Of a stretch of 64,000 nt of DNA, positions 48,527 to 60,929 are shown one piece after another. Origin of the DNA: Pyrrhoderma lamaoense (lineage: Eukaryota; Basidiomycota; Agaricomycetes; Hymenochaetales; Hymenochaetaceae). The notes under the pieces are model-generated. The model was not told where the DNA came from and did no database searches. It saw only the letters and a list, made by a program, of their open reading frames with translations. The position numbers and the translations under genes were made by a program. The stretch lies in NCBI GenBank assembly GCA_002794735.1, contig NBAZ01000001.1, positions 1,984,001 through 2,048,000 of the forward strand, written 5' to 3'. Position 1 is the first letter of the stretch, and each line of letters opens with the position of its first letter.

Positions 48527-51130
48527 ATGTCTGGTCATCGCGGCGATGACGACCGTGTGCGCACCCTGCTCGACAGGCGTGCTCAACGTGCAGACGTCCC
48601 ATCGCCTCACACCCACTACTCTATCTTCTCAGACCGTTCAGACTCTCCTTCATTGTACAGCCACTTCGATACTTCCTACAGAAGCTCTCCTACTACTCCA
48701 GTTCCTCAAGTACCCCTTTTTCATGACCCAAATGCTTTTAATGACAGATACGCCCCATACTCCCCACATCCCCCCTTACAGCACTTTGCAGACCCTTCTG
48801 CTCCTTCTACAGACTTATCTGAACATGTTGACGCATACCCTGACTCTAGGCCGAGTATTTCGCATTTGCCTGAAGAAGATCTTAACAATACTTCGGACTC
48901 TGATGAAGATGAAGACACACGACTTAGTTTAATGGGTCCTCAAATGCGTGTTCATAGTCGAGCTCCTTGGGAGGAGGAAGAAAATGATTTATCCGACAAC
49001 GATGTAGACAACAGTGGCAGTGATACTCTTGGTGGCAAAAAAGCTGGCCGAAATGTCATGCGTGGCCTGGGATTCGGGTCTAAATCCCCGGTCCCTAAAC
49101 CTAGTATTGAGATAGGGAAACGCTCTTTTGAAACCGCATCTAGCGTTTCACTCAGTTCTTCCCGAAACGCAATCCAGTAAGAATTCGGAGTTTATTGCCT
49201 CCATCATATCATATTTGAATAATTGATTTGCATGTACCCCTCCTTCTCAACAGAGCCCTTGCACAGGCTTCAATGTCGTCTACTTCACTTGCTTTAGGGC
49301 CCTCACCGTCGTCAAGCAAACTTCCCCATAAACTATCGGTAGGGCGTCTGGCTTTGACAAGGAGCCGAGTTTCCAGTACATCTGGTTCCCCTGACAAGAA
49401 TTCAGCTCCACCATCAGCTATTAGTGCCTATTCCACGGTTTCCTACGGTCACTCGGGACGTGTTTCTCCTACGTCTTATAGTCGCAGGTCCATAAGTCCA
49501 CATCATTCGACTTTTTCTGGCCCCACAGAACGAGTCCGCTCACCTTCTCCCATCTCAACGGAAAGTGAAGGGGGTATACCCATCCTTACGCAAATCCCGC
49601 GCTTTTATCCACCTATCACCGAGGTTCAATTATAGATCCGTTTGGTAAGGATAACCTACAAGTCATGAATGACCGTAGGCCCTTATCTAGGAACGACTCT
49701 TTGACTACTCTTTCTGCCTCTGAAGAAACAGTAATTCTATCTCAGTCTTCGTCTTCTATTACTACTTCAACTATGTCTATATCAGAGTCAGATACGCCCC
49801 CTACATCCTCCTTTTCATTGGTATCATCTAATTCTCAATTCCGGACGATGTAAGCTTGCGCAAATTGCAGCCGCTGAAGGTCAGAAAGGACGCAAAACTT
49901 GGGCCTATCAGCACTCCAACTATGATTGAGAGTACCGAGTTCTCAACACGTCCTACATACACTCTCATTAGCCTCGAACAGGCCCAAGCCCGGGAAAAGG
50001 AGCGGAGTCGGAGTGTAACCATGCCGGAAACCGTTCTTTTCCCTCGAGACATAGCTGAAGGTGATCACATAGCCAAAGATCCGTCATGGAGAACAAGAGC
50101 TAGCAGCACAACGAGCAGGCCGAAACAGTCTTTGACCATCAACACGACGACTGATAATAGGATGCTCCTTGATGGGACTTTATATTCACCGACATCCGGA
50201 ACTGGAAGCAAGCAGTCTAGTCCACTTCCTCCTGGAAAGACACTCAGACCAAAGAGGAGTGGATTCATGAAGCTCTTCAACGGTAGAGATAAAGATAGAG
50301 AGACACAACCACCTCCCGTCCCTCCAATATCTGGTGTTCTTCTTCAACAGTCATCAGACACAACAACTGTTCCAATCACACCAAAACCTCTGAAATCACA
50401 ATCTCATAGAGTTCCTGTGCCTTCAATAGATACGGATGATGCTCCAATTTCCCCCAAACGCATGGATATGGGTAATACTAAAAAGGGAGGACCATCCCTA
50501 TCCATCAAAGTTTCTTCTCCTCCAGCCTCGTATATATCTCAGGAGCCGGTGTCGCGTAGATCTGACTCTCCAAAATCTTCGTCACTTATGCCCGTGTCTC
50601 CGAAGATGCCTACAAGTGCTCCAGCTGGAACTACTCACTTTGCAGCCCTTAAACTCCGACCAGTTTCATCTTTCTTCTCTAATACCTTCTCAGACCATCT
50701 CCTATCAGAGGATATCCCTGGCAGTCCAAGAGCTGATACGTCCTCTCTGATCTCTCCTACGACGGCAGCTTCAAGCGAGTTAATACCATCCCCTGTAAAT
50801 ATGACATTCAACATCGGTGGCCCATCGAGTATCAGCCAGTTTGATCAATTTGCTGATATAGAGAAAGAAGATCCTATAAATATGATACCCGCTTTAAAGG
50901 AGCAAATTCGTTCGACTCGCAAAGCATGGCAGAGACAGATATGGGATCTTGAGGCGCAAGTTCGTGACCTTAAAATAGAACTTGAGGACTTGAAGGCGGG
51001 CGAGAAATGCGAGGTCTGTGGTAGAGGTATACCTCAACCCGAGAAAAAGATGACTGTTGCTGGTGTACTACACCGACCACGGGCAAAAACTGGGAGCGGA
51101 GGCAGGTTTGCTAGTGGCATTGATGCCTGA
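48527..51130 (+). CDS. Large Ser/Pro-rich disordered protein with C-terminal coiled coil and CxxC
   Basis: No family recognised. The N-terminus MSGHRGDDDRVRTLLDRRAQ is followed by long Ser/Pro/Thr-rich disordered sequence, an acidic patch (NNTSDSDEDEDTRLS) and GRNVMRGLGFGSKSPVP, then more disorder with SRRSISPHHSTF-type phosphosites. Near the C-terminus a predicted helix (KEQIRSTRKAWQRQIWDLEA, then QVRDLKIELEDLKAGEK) leads to CEVCGRGIPQPEKK, a short CxxC-containing motif, and a basic Gly-rich end. This layout suggests a basidiomycete scaffold or signalling protein. The intron at about 49181-49252 joins NAIQ to ALAQAS. Two single-base shifts, in the T run 49603-49606 and the C pair 49841-49842, are both repaired by one base. 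No catalytic domain. Confidence 0.68.
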
Positions 51131-51543
51131 TTATAAAATATCAGTGCATCGTACATATATTTTTGTTATCTCTATCTTATTTTGTCTATTCTCGTGTTTC
51201 TGTATGAGGGATCATGTTTATTTTTACATTTATTGCTTCTTTAGCCCTTGTACCAACTTTTCCTTGCATATCATCTAGCCTTCACTTTCTTTGGAACACA
51301 TAGTTTAGGACATTGCAGAGCCCCGTTCCTTTTCATTATATATTAATGTATATGGTATATTCTTGTTTAACACATTCACAATCTTTTCTCTTCTTCTCTA
51401 TTTCTAATCTTCTCATACCCTTCTGTTTTTTGTAGAGATTTAGTCCTGTTACACATCTCCCGAAAATATCATTCGACAGTTACTAGGTGAAAGATATACA
51501 TTAAGCGCTAATTGAAAATAAAGATACGTGTTATATTATAGAA
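51131..51543. other. Convergent intergenic region
   Basis: T-rich sequence between the stops of the disordered-protein gene and Sec39, likely 3' untranslated regions. No gene was seen. Confidence 0.4.
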
Positions 51544-54500
51544 CTATAGTTGAAGTTCGTTCTCATCAGCCCCAATAAGCCAGCCAACTCCCCGTCGAAG
51601 AGCATGCCGAGCTTGCGATTGCATGTCTGGGCTGGCTTCATGATTATCGCTTTTTCCATCCTCGCCTGTATGGTTACCATGTATACCAAAAGGCAGCGCC
51701 GCTGCTACGCGGCTGAACGTATTCGAGGCCAATGAGGAGGCACTAGGTAACGCAGGAGAAGGCATATGTAAAGAATCCTGTATTCTTGCCGAAAGGCTCT
51801 GAGATCCCCCATTTAGTCGTTTAGCCCCATCTCTCGACGTCCTATGAGACACCTTCTCTTTTCTCATTTTGATCTGCTCCACTTCTAGCTTACGCCAGGA
51901 AGTAAGAACGTCAACAATCTTATCTGCAGGACAAAGTTCCAACGCGCGACCGAGAAGAACCATTCTTCTTTCAATGTCCTCTACTTCAGGATGACGTCCG
52001 AGTTGGAAGCAACTAACCCAGCATACCTCAACCGCCTCCCGTACTTGATGGGTATCCATCCCCAGAGGAGCAGTTTGTCTCATCTTGATAACAACGTTAA
52101 TCATACGTTCACTCGCTGCAAACGCCCGTTCGTAATCCTCAGCCTGGAGGGCCGTATCAGCTATCATCGCTAAGGTCTTTACTTCCGCAAGTGCGTCATC
52201 ATGGAACCCGAGCTTGCGTACAAGCTCGAGTAGTACTTCAGTGTGTTTGTATGCGTCTTCGTTGTTCGATAAGATCCGGGAGATGAGGCTGAGTTTGTCT
52301 TTCGTAAGTCGGATCTCAATCGGAAGGATGGGCACACCCGGTCGGGAGGTGACGTTGAAGGAGGAGATTCGACTTGTTGCTTCGATGAATTCGCGTTCCG
52401 CTTGTATAAGCGGTGAAGTGGATGCAACCCCGAGACTATTTATTTACAACAGAAGTATGAATTTATTAGTTATGCTAGAACGGATCAGGGATACAGACCA
52501 GTCATATGCAAGCTTCATGTCCCCGAAATTATAGTTTCCAGAGCTAGCATTATCGTAGAACTCCCTTGAGGTTTCGAGACAAAGATTTTCTACTATGTCT
52601 AGAGGTAAAAGTCGATCTCCGGGCTTCGTATAGATGAAATGTCGTGCGATAGTGAATCCTAAGAGTATAAGGGTGCTTTATTCAGTAAAGAGTGATATGT
52701 GTGAACCCGTTCTGCACTTACGTCCCGTACTCAATAAGCCCCTAAAGAAAATCTGTCGAATATCATCTGCAGACAATGAACCAAAGGCTGTATTGATTGG
52801 CGGAGAACCATCAGGCCTAGCATATCTCAACATATCCTCTAACAAAGACAACCAGATATCTTCGCTATCAAGATCCCCAGAAGGCGCATCAGCTTGCCGA
52901 GCCATCCTCACAGCTAGTGCACGCTGCGTTTTTTCATCATATGCACTCTGAAGGAACCATCTCAAAGGGACAGCCGCGCCCCACCTAGAAAGGGTCTCCC
53001 CTGCTTCTAAGTGTACATCTAGTAGGTCTAGTGCACGTGTCAGAGCAGCTGCAGGCAGTGGATTAAAGAAAATATAGAGGTCGGATGCCGTGATGGATGT
53101 ATTCGATGTTGAAGGAGTGAGAAATGAGCTTAAAGAAGATATGGTTGTTCTGACTTCTTCATCTTCATCTTCATCTACGCCTGAAGGCCATGCAGGTAAG
53201 CATTCAAATATCTGACTCATAGAAGACCATTTGGATATACTACTACTTCCATAAAGACAAGAGAGGGCTAAACGAGCAAGATCTTCGTCGTCTGATACAA
53301 GCCTTTGGGAAGCCATATGAGTTGGTTTTGATGCCTCAAATATAGGCACAACCAGTTCCAAACTCGAGTTCAGAATAAAATCATATAAAAGCCTTTTAAA
53401 CAAGCCAGAGTCAGGCTTTCCAGACCTCTCTAGACGCGATTCGACAACAAAAAGGTAGGGCAAGACAAGCCTCCGGATATCATCCACTACAGTACTTGGT
53501 TCACTATGTGCAAGGTACCGTCGGACGATTTCCTGAGGTTCAAGAGATACCCATTCAGATAAGTTGTAAAGTACATTCGCTGCGCTGTCTACGCCAGCAG
53601 AATCGTATATAAGTCGAGAAATCAAAGAAAGATCTTCGCCAAGTTCGTCTAGGCCCATTATACCATGCGCGACGCCGTGTTGAACCAAGCTTAGTGCCAC
53701 ATCTATCATTCCTGAAGAGGTCAAGATGGCATCAACTCTATCTGTATACCAGTTCAGTATCTCTGTTGACGACAATAGTTCCGCAACTGGTATCCCAATA
53801 AGCTGACTATCGTCGTCCCCTGGTAATTCAAGACCAGCTTGGAGTAGAGCGTGCCTGACTTCATCACTCTCCACAATATCTGCGCCTGATCTCCAAGGTA
53901 CACACTGGGGAACGGTTTCTTTGTCAGTTTCGGGATCGACAGAAGGTAACAAATCAAGGTAATCCGAAGGGTCCACATATAGAGGTATCCGGGAAAGGAT
54001 AGCAAAACGAAAGGGAAACACTTCCGATGTATGTCGCTTCATAACAACTTTCGCAGACTTATACTGTAGCTGTGAAACGAGGGAGAGGCATGATATAGTC
54101 ATACTTTCTGTTAAAAATGTAGATAATGTGAACGGTGGAGACATTGTATTTGGAGAATCAGAAGAATCCTGAGAATCCAGATCGTTATCTGCCCATGGGT
54201 CATCTTCCCATCCATCTGATGTAAGTTCATCTTCCAAAGTTTCTTTCTTACGATCACAGCTAGTAAGCATCTCTTCAAAGGTATTCAAGCGGTCTTGACG
54301 CATAAGTAAAATGGTACGAATATAACATAGCTGAGCTTCTTCATATGTATCAAAGTGCGGCGAGGGTAACCCCCTTGAACTACTTGCACCGGAGGGGCCT
54401 GGTCCAGAGGACAGGGAATACTCTTGATGTTTCTTCGAGGCTGCTTCTGTTCTGTGAATTCCTAACTCGAGAAGGACACGTTGAACTTTGACGTTGTCAA

Positions 54501-54633
54501 GTACGCGGTCAACACATGCTGCGGCTACCCATAGATCATTAGAAATTGGAGAGAGTATCTCTTGAATACACTCCACAGATAGTTCCTTGTCATTTAAAGA
54601 AGTCCACCTTGAGTAGCTGTCGACCTCAGCCAT
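51544..54633 (-). CDS. SEC39: Sec39 (Dsl1/NRZ tether subunit, NBAS-like domain)
   Basis: A subunit of the ER Dsl1 tethering complex that receives Golgi-derived COPI vesicles. The long first coding exon (about 52730-54633) starts MAEVDSYSRWTSLNDKELSV; an ATG-less extension to 54705 is in frame but probably 5' untranslated. The protein is an all-alpha solenoid: RVLLELGIHRTEAASKKHQE, CYIRTILLMRQDRLNTFEEM, YTDRVDAILTSSGMIDVALS, DIRRLVLPYLFVVESRLERS and WLSLLEDMLRYARPDG. A second part after two introns (about 52440-52500 and 52660-52720) gives PILPIEIRLTKDKLSLISRI, then YERAFAASERMINVVIKMRQ, ELCPADKIVDVLTSWRKLEV. A Ser-rich tail ends ENELQL at 51544. Acidic stretches (DGWEDDPWADNDLD) are typical for Sec39. 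No frame problem in the large exon. Confidence 0.85.
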
Positions 54634-54832
54634 ATTTCGAGATGAAGTAAGGTATAGAACTGAACTGCATTGAAACGCGTTCAGTTTCAAAGTACTAATT
54701 GACATCAGACGTGTACAACATACGTGTATAATAAACTCACGGTCACGTAGTCACAGATATACATAATTATAGAGAATGACTGGTTTGAGTGTAGAACAAA
54801 ATAGTGATTGTGACTTAAATTTATGTATAATG

Positions 54833-55805
54833 TTATATCAATGCATTCTGTATCACGTCTGGTCCTACATGTTCTGAAAGTACACTGACTCGGTCTCGAA
54901 GCCATTGCTTTACATCTTCTGTATTCTTTCCAGCTACACGTACTATACTGCCCTCATAAATTTGACTTGTTGACCATAACAGTTCCGACGGCACACTATG
55001 CTGATAAATGCTGTATCCTACATATTCCTCTGCAAGCTGCGTCATCAATGTGTTCACCTTTGGACCAAAGAGGATAAGAGTTGCATAGCATGAGTAAACC
55101 CCCATGCGTTCCTTCAGCGTTCGACGCACAGTCGGATCTTCTTCAAGTAGCATAGCATCTCTTACTACCCGTTTCTTACCTACCCATACTTCATTCACGC
55201 TATAGTAACGTGAAAAGGCCCATTCTTCACCCCGAGACATCCGGCCGGATGTCACCCAGTCCAGTAATACAAGACTCGATCCATTTTCAAGCCGCAAAGT
55301 CTGGATCTGGTTGTATGCAGCATCTGAAAAGCAAGTGACCGGATCTGGCAGGAGTAGGAGAAATCCATCGGGCTGTATGCTAACATTCATCTTCTGAACA
55401 GTTGATAAACCAAAGACGTCTGGATTGTCTAAGTCACGCTTTGTTTGCCGCATGCCAGGACGGTGCTTAAAGACCTTTGTAGAGCCCTTTGAGTAGTCTT
55501 GATAAGAAAGGGCTATTGATAAAGATAATTGTACACCCAGATGTATTCACCTGAGTGAGAAGAACTAGCGCAGCATTAGAATCAACGCTGACATGAAGAT
55601 TAATTCGATCTCCACTAACAAGCCCACCACCATAGGTGAGAACATAAGCGATTGCTACGGATGGACTTTGTACGCGAGGAGAAAGCAATTTTAAGGGATA
55701 GCGATAGGAAAGCTCCGAAAAGATAGCTTGTCGACCATGCAGATTGAGCGTGATTCTGCCAGACCCAGCGCCATCGTTGTTGCGCACGATGGAAGCACTG
55801 TTCAT
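54833..55805 (-). CDS. ureD: Urease accessory protein UreD
   Basis: Assembles the nickel active site of urease together with UreF and UreG. The start at 55805 reads MNSASIVRNNDGAGSGRITL, then RYPLKLLSPRVQSPSVAIAY, YGGGLVSGDRINLHVSVDSN and AALVLLTQ. One intron (about 55479-55550) joins to GSTKVFKHRPG. The second exon gives FLLLLPDPVTCFSDAAYNQI, SSLVLLDWVTSGRMSRGEEW, a family signature, then SRYYSVNEVWVGKKRVVRDA. It ends VIQNALI with stop at 54833. Neither urease nor UreF/UreG is in this window, as expected in fungi where these genes are scattered. The frame is intact. Confidence 0.93.
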
Positions 55806-55945
55806 GATCCCAGGGATAGGACGTAAACTTCTGGTGCCTAGGCGAAAAGGTGTGAATAATACAGACTAGTGCTATTTGGGTCTTGTTTGGCCACACGCGC
55901 AACTTGTCAATCGGCCAATTCAAAGTACATCTCGTTCTCTGCGCC

Positions 55946-58900
55946 ATGGCGGACGTCGAGTACACTTCAAATGCTTCTGGGGGTGACGTCGATGTTGAAC
56001 ATGGCTTGGGGGACGTTACCGAGGTCCCATCGGAGGCTGATGCTGTACAAGCAGAAGCCGATGTCGACTCCGCTTCACTAATCTCTGGCAATGAAAACCA
56101 CGCGTCAGAACAACATGAAGGCGACGTGGCAGAGGCTGCTAGCGTTCATTCTACTCATGAAGATGGAGATGTAAATATCACTGAAACTGCTGCTGTGCCA
56201 GGCCCATCCCAGGAGGCCGGTGAAGAGATAGACGTCAATAAGACTACTCAACCTGCCGAAGATGACAAAACAGTAAAGAAGGTTCCTGCCTCTGTTAAAT
56301 CTTCTCCTGTGAAGACTGGACGGCCTTCCGTTGGCTCTACACTTGTGCGCAAGGTGTGTTTAACATGATGTCGCGTATGTGTCCTCAAAATCTAATAAAA
56401 TGGTTATGACCATGCCCTACAGACCAACATTCCTGGCGCTGGTACCGTCAAACCCTCAGCCACTGTAGTGTCCAAAGCAGCAAGCTCGTCTTCTGCCTCC
56501 AAACCCACCGCCCCCTCCGCCGTGCGAAAGTCCATCAGTTCGACGAACGCAACTGCAACGAAGCCTACAGCTGCTACTAAAACCCCCGTAAAAGCTACTG
56601 CTCCGACTTCTGCGAAATCAGGTATGTTTATCAGACCGACAACTACCGCGACAGCAAATCCTCCTGCGACACCAAATGCTCGCAGGCCTTCTTTACCGCC
56701 AAAGCCCCCTTTAGCGAGCTCGACTACGAGGAGGGCTTCGCCGGAGACGACTACAACTACACGTACAATTGTGTCTCCTACTGGATCTGCAACTACTGCA
56801 AAGTCTACTGTCTCTAATTCTACCGCTAGACCTAGAGCCTCTATCTCAGATGGTCTACCGTCAAGGCGAACATCACTAGGACCAAAGCCTTCGCCTCCAA
56901 CACCCAACAGACCTTCATTAGCAAGCAAACGAACTGCAACTGCATCAATCTCTTCGTTGAAAGGGATCACGGAAGATAGCTCAGTGAGCGAAAGCTTACA
57001 GAAGAAGGTATATACGGATTTTTCTTATGTTATTGATATTAATCTTATGTATTGAAAAAATTATCTTTAGCTCAGGGAAACTCAGAAGGCTCTCGAAGTT
57101 CAGTCGAGTGAATCTGATAAGTTGAAAGCTGAGGTTGCTACCATCCGCGGTCAGCTGGAGACTGCACGGAAGGAAGTAGAGACTACGAAGTCAGCGTCGA
57201 CTGAGTTGCAAATTGCCAAGGAAACCGCAGAAGCTGAGCTTACGAGTCTGACACAAACGACTGAAGGACTACGCTCAGAGCTTGTCGCTATCACTTCAAC
57301 GGTCAAGGAACTTGGTCTTAAGGTATGCCTCTGTTCTCTCCTTATCTGGCAAAGGTTATTAATCTGTATACTTCAGCTGACCGCTGCTGAAGAGGAGAAG
57401 GAGTCCAAGGAAAGTGAGATTAAACGTCTGGAGGATCAGTATAACAGTATCAGTTCCTATTATGAAGCTGCGATGAAGGAGATTGAGGCTTTCAAGGTTT
57501 CTGTCTCCGAATCTGCCACTGCTTCTGCGGCCGCAGCTGTTGAGCATGAAGCCCTTGTCAAAGCCCGAGCTGATCTTGATTCGATTAAGGCGGAGATGGA
57601 TTCGTTGGTTTTAGCACACAAAGTCGCAATGGAGGAGGCGAGTGCGAAGATTCGTGAGCTTGATAACTCTGCTATCCTCGCTGAAGAATTATCAAGACAG
57701 CTTGTCGAGCTAAAGGAACAGAAAGAAGAGCTTGTTAATAAGTTGTCTGAAGCTGAGGTTGAAATTCTTGAGCTTAAAGAAGCCGCAGAGAAGGCTGAGG
57801 ATGCGGAACACCAAGCCCAAGCGCAGATCAGAGCCTTGGAACAACAGCTGGCTGAAGCAAGAGCGGAATTAGAGCAGGCTGCGATTGAGGCGAAGAAGAA
57901 AGACGAAGAACTCGCTCAAGTCCTCAGTGAAAATCAGCGATCTCATGAGGAAGCGCTCAAACTGGCGGATATCGAGAAAGAGACGCTTTCTGCAAGCTTG
58001 AAAGGTCTTGAGGATGAACTGGCGGCTGCTATCGCGCGCTATGAGGCAGCACTTTCTGATGCTAGGGTAGCTGAAGAAGCTCATGCTGCGAAGCTTGAAG
58101 AAACTGAACAGCTACATGTCCAGAAAGCAGAGGAACTTTCAGCCGAGATCCATCGATTGGCCAAAGAACTCGCGGTATGAAATTCGTCTTTTTTGACGAG
58201 ATTTATCGCTCACTATTTCTGTAGGGCCAGGAAGCGAGCTACGCCTTAAAGGTTAATGCTGTTAAAGAGGAACATGATCGTCTTTTGCAAGAAGCATTTC
58301 AGAAAGCTAAGGTGGGTTTGTCAGATACAAGAAAGTGTAGACTTTTCTGATAATTGTTTAGACCGAGGCGGGCGATGCTCATGCTCAAGATCTTCATTCA
58401 CTGCGTACCCAGTCTCAACAGATGATTGAACAACTTAATGCTGCTCATAAGTCTTATATTGAGGAACTCAAGAAAGAGCATGAAGAGACCCTAGACTTGA
58501 AGATAAAGACTTTAGAGAAGACCATCAATTCCCAAGCACTTGACCTAAAGGCTACGCAAGACGATCTTACTAAAGCCAAGGCGGCCCTTGCTTCTTCTGT
58601 CTCAGAAATCGAATCACTCAAGAAGCAGCTCGCAGAGGCAGAGAAAGCTGCAGCAAACATCACTGCTTCATCTGCATCCGAGCATGCATCCGAGGTACTT
58701 CGTCTGACGCGTGAACTATCTTCTGCGAGCGACGAGTCCGTAGCTCTTAAAGAGGTTCTTAATGCACAAAAAGACTCTATTTCTGAGATGTCGAATAATC
58801 ATCAGAAGGAGTTGGAGCAGGTCGCGAAGGCCAGAGCTGAAGAGGTGATGACTTTGCGTGCTCAGTATGAGGCGGAAGTGAATGCGTTGATGACAGATAG

Positions 58901-59801
58901 AACCATGCTAACAACTCGTGTTTCCGATCTTGAGGGAGAGCTAGCGACGTTACACGCAACTATGGCTGCGCAGGCTTCTGTTCCCGCTGCTAGAAGTAAT
59001 GGAGTTGCACCTTCAGGAAGTTCTACAGTGACGAAAGAAGATCTTAAGAAATTGCATGATACACATAACCTTAAGATGCTTGACCTTGAAGCACAGAATG
59101 AGCGGGTCGTTACTGGCCTGCGTGGAAATCTTGAAGCCGCGACTGCGAGATCTGAAAGTCTACAGGATGAGGTGGACCGTAGATCGATGGAAATCAAATA
59201 TCTTGAAGCAGATAACGAAGAGAAAGACGACACGATTACTCGGTACGTAAAACTTTTGAAGCTATTCGTTAAAGTCAAGATCCCCAAACTCCGCACACTT
59301 CTATTCCGTATTTGAGATACGATGATTATTTCAATCCCCTTCAACTTAAGTTATTAACTTTCTGTACATTTTTCTCTTGTACTTTGGAGCCCAACACTAT
59401 TTCTCTTTTTTTTCTTTTTTTCTCTTTATATACATCTCTCTCTCTCTCAATCTGCATACATCACGAACATTATCTACATTTCTCATCTCATGCTGTAATT
59501 ATCCTGTGCATCATCATTATACATACTATCTCATGTGTTTCTCTTTATTTCTTTTCGCCTATATGCATTGTACATGTAACATGCCATGAAGTTACTTTTC
59601 TTTCTCTTCATTATGCATCTTTCTATCTAAAAATTAATAATTTTCAACTATTCTTCGTCCCTTTTCTTATCTACGCGAGAGAAAGAAAGTTATCTAACTC
59701 GTGTAAATGTTCTTTCTTTATCTTTTTTCAGGTTGAAGGAAGACATCGCACAACTTTCAGAGCAGCTCGAAAAATACAAATTAGGACAAGCCGCAGCCTA
59801 A
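55946..59801 (+). CDS. Long coiled-coil protein with basic, Ser/Pro/Thr-rich N-terminus
   Basis: Probably a cytoskeletal or microtubule-associated scaffold, but no defining domain is visible. The start at 55946 reads MADVEYTSNASGGDVDVEHG with an acidic leader. A basic Ser/Thr/Pro/Ala-rich segment follows (KPTAATKTPVKATAP, RRPSLPPKPPLASSTTRR), typical of microtubule-binding linkers. From about 57070 to 59240 the sequence is a nearly continuous heptad coiled coil (ETQKALEVQSSESDKLKAEV, LVELKEQKEELVNKLSEAEV, EEDRLLQEAFQ-like blocks), ending LKEDIAQLSEQLEKYKLGQA. Short introns break it (for example at 57006-57070 and 58177-58224), but the last one, 59243-59731, is 489 nt. The layout is reminiscent of CLIP-170/Bik1 tails, though no CAP-Gly domain is found. 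Confidence 0.72.
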
Positions 59802-60929
59802 AAGGACAAAAAAAGGGGGAATGAAAGATTGATGAGGAAATCTGACTGTTTCGGTTTTCGCTGAAAGCATTCTTCTAGTTAATTCCAAACACAAGTTTTC
59901 AACGTTTTTTCATTTTATCTACCCTCAATTAATGCATCGCATGCATGCAAACCTCACGACGAGCTTCCTGCTGAAGACACTACACACCACAAATTTAGTA
60001 CCAGCCTCGCTTTCAATTCATGTTATTCTCTTACCCCTTCTTCCGCTTTTACTTACCTTACTTTTAACCTTTTCTTCAATTCATTCCTTTTTCGGAGTAC
60101 GTTACAGGAACACTTAACTTGACACTGGTTTTTCTGCTCATATTCACTCGCTTTCGTACAACTCGTTCATTACCGCTAATCCAGATATATGATGCCCTTT
60201 TCTTTATACCCATTCTAACACTGTATCTTTTATATTAAAGTACAGACTTGTTTAATCTTTTCACATAACTTTTCTTTCTCGTATATGAAATCTCTTATCA
60301 AACAATGTTGTGAGCTTTCTTACACCTTCACCACGACGGATGATCTTTTCTATAAGTAATGGTAAAAAGCGTTAAGTCCGCGTCTCTCTTGAGCTCCCCT
60401 TTTCAAGAAAGAAAGAGTAGTCAGCATTGAGTGATATTCATTCTTCCCCACACTTCAAGGCTTCCTTTTCTCTTTTCCACGAACGCGTCACTCCGTCTTT
60501 CTGAAGTGTTTTTGCACGTGAAAAATGAAGAATCTAAAGCAGACCAAGTGTAGTATTTGCATGTGCTTCCGAAATATCCATATTAAATGCGAGCACCTGC
60601 TTATCGGCATGGATTGGTGTAAGATCAGATCATATACCACGATACTGAAGCAACATCAAGCTCGTAGGAAAAGTCGACTAAGCTGATAGCTTTCCGTGGC
60701 TGAAACCAGTATTGACAGAAGATTTGAGGCGACCAATTAGAATCCGAAGAAATCCATAAAATTAGAATTTGACTTGCCAAACGCGTGATCTGCGGAAAGC
60801 CGTACTAGCCGTGCTCTCCCCAATCAATTCACGACCTCGTTCCATCCTCCGTTCTTGTTCTCCTCTCCCTCCCATCTCTTCTCTCTCTCTTTCCCCTTGT
60901 ATTTATCCTCTACACCACAAAACTCAGAC
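59802..60929. promoter_or_regulatory. Intergenic region and YHM2 promoter/5' leader
   Basis: About 1.1 kb with no supported gene. The first half is T-rich 3' sequence of the coiled-coil gene. The stretch 60840-60905 is strongly CT-rich and sits just before the YHM2 start, a pattern common in highly expressed fungal genes. The open frame at 60769-60969 overlaps the YHM2 start in another frame and is not a gene. Confidence 0.4.

Noticed and set aside
56404..56970. 188-codon minus-strand open frame, Val/Ala/Gly-rich
   Set aside because: It is a shadow of the Ser/Thr/Ala/Pro-rich segment of the plus-strand coiled-coil gene.
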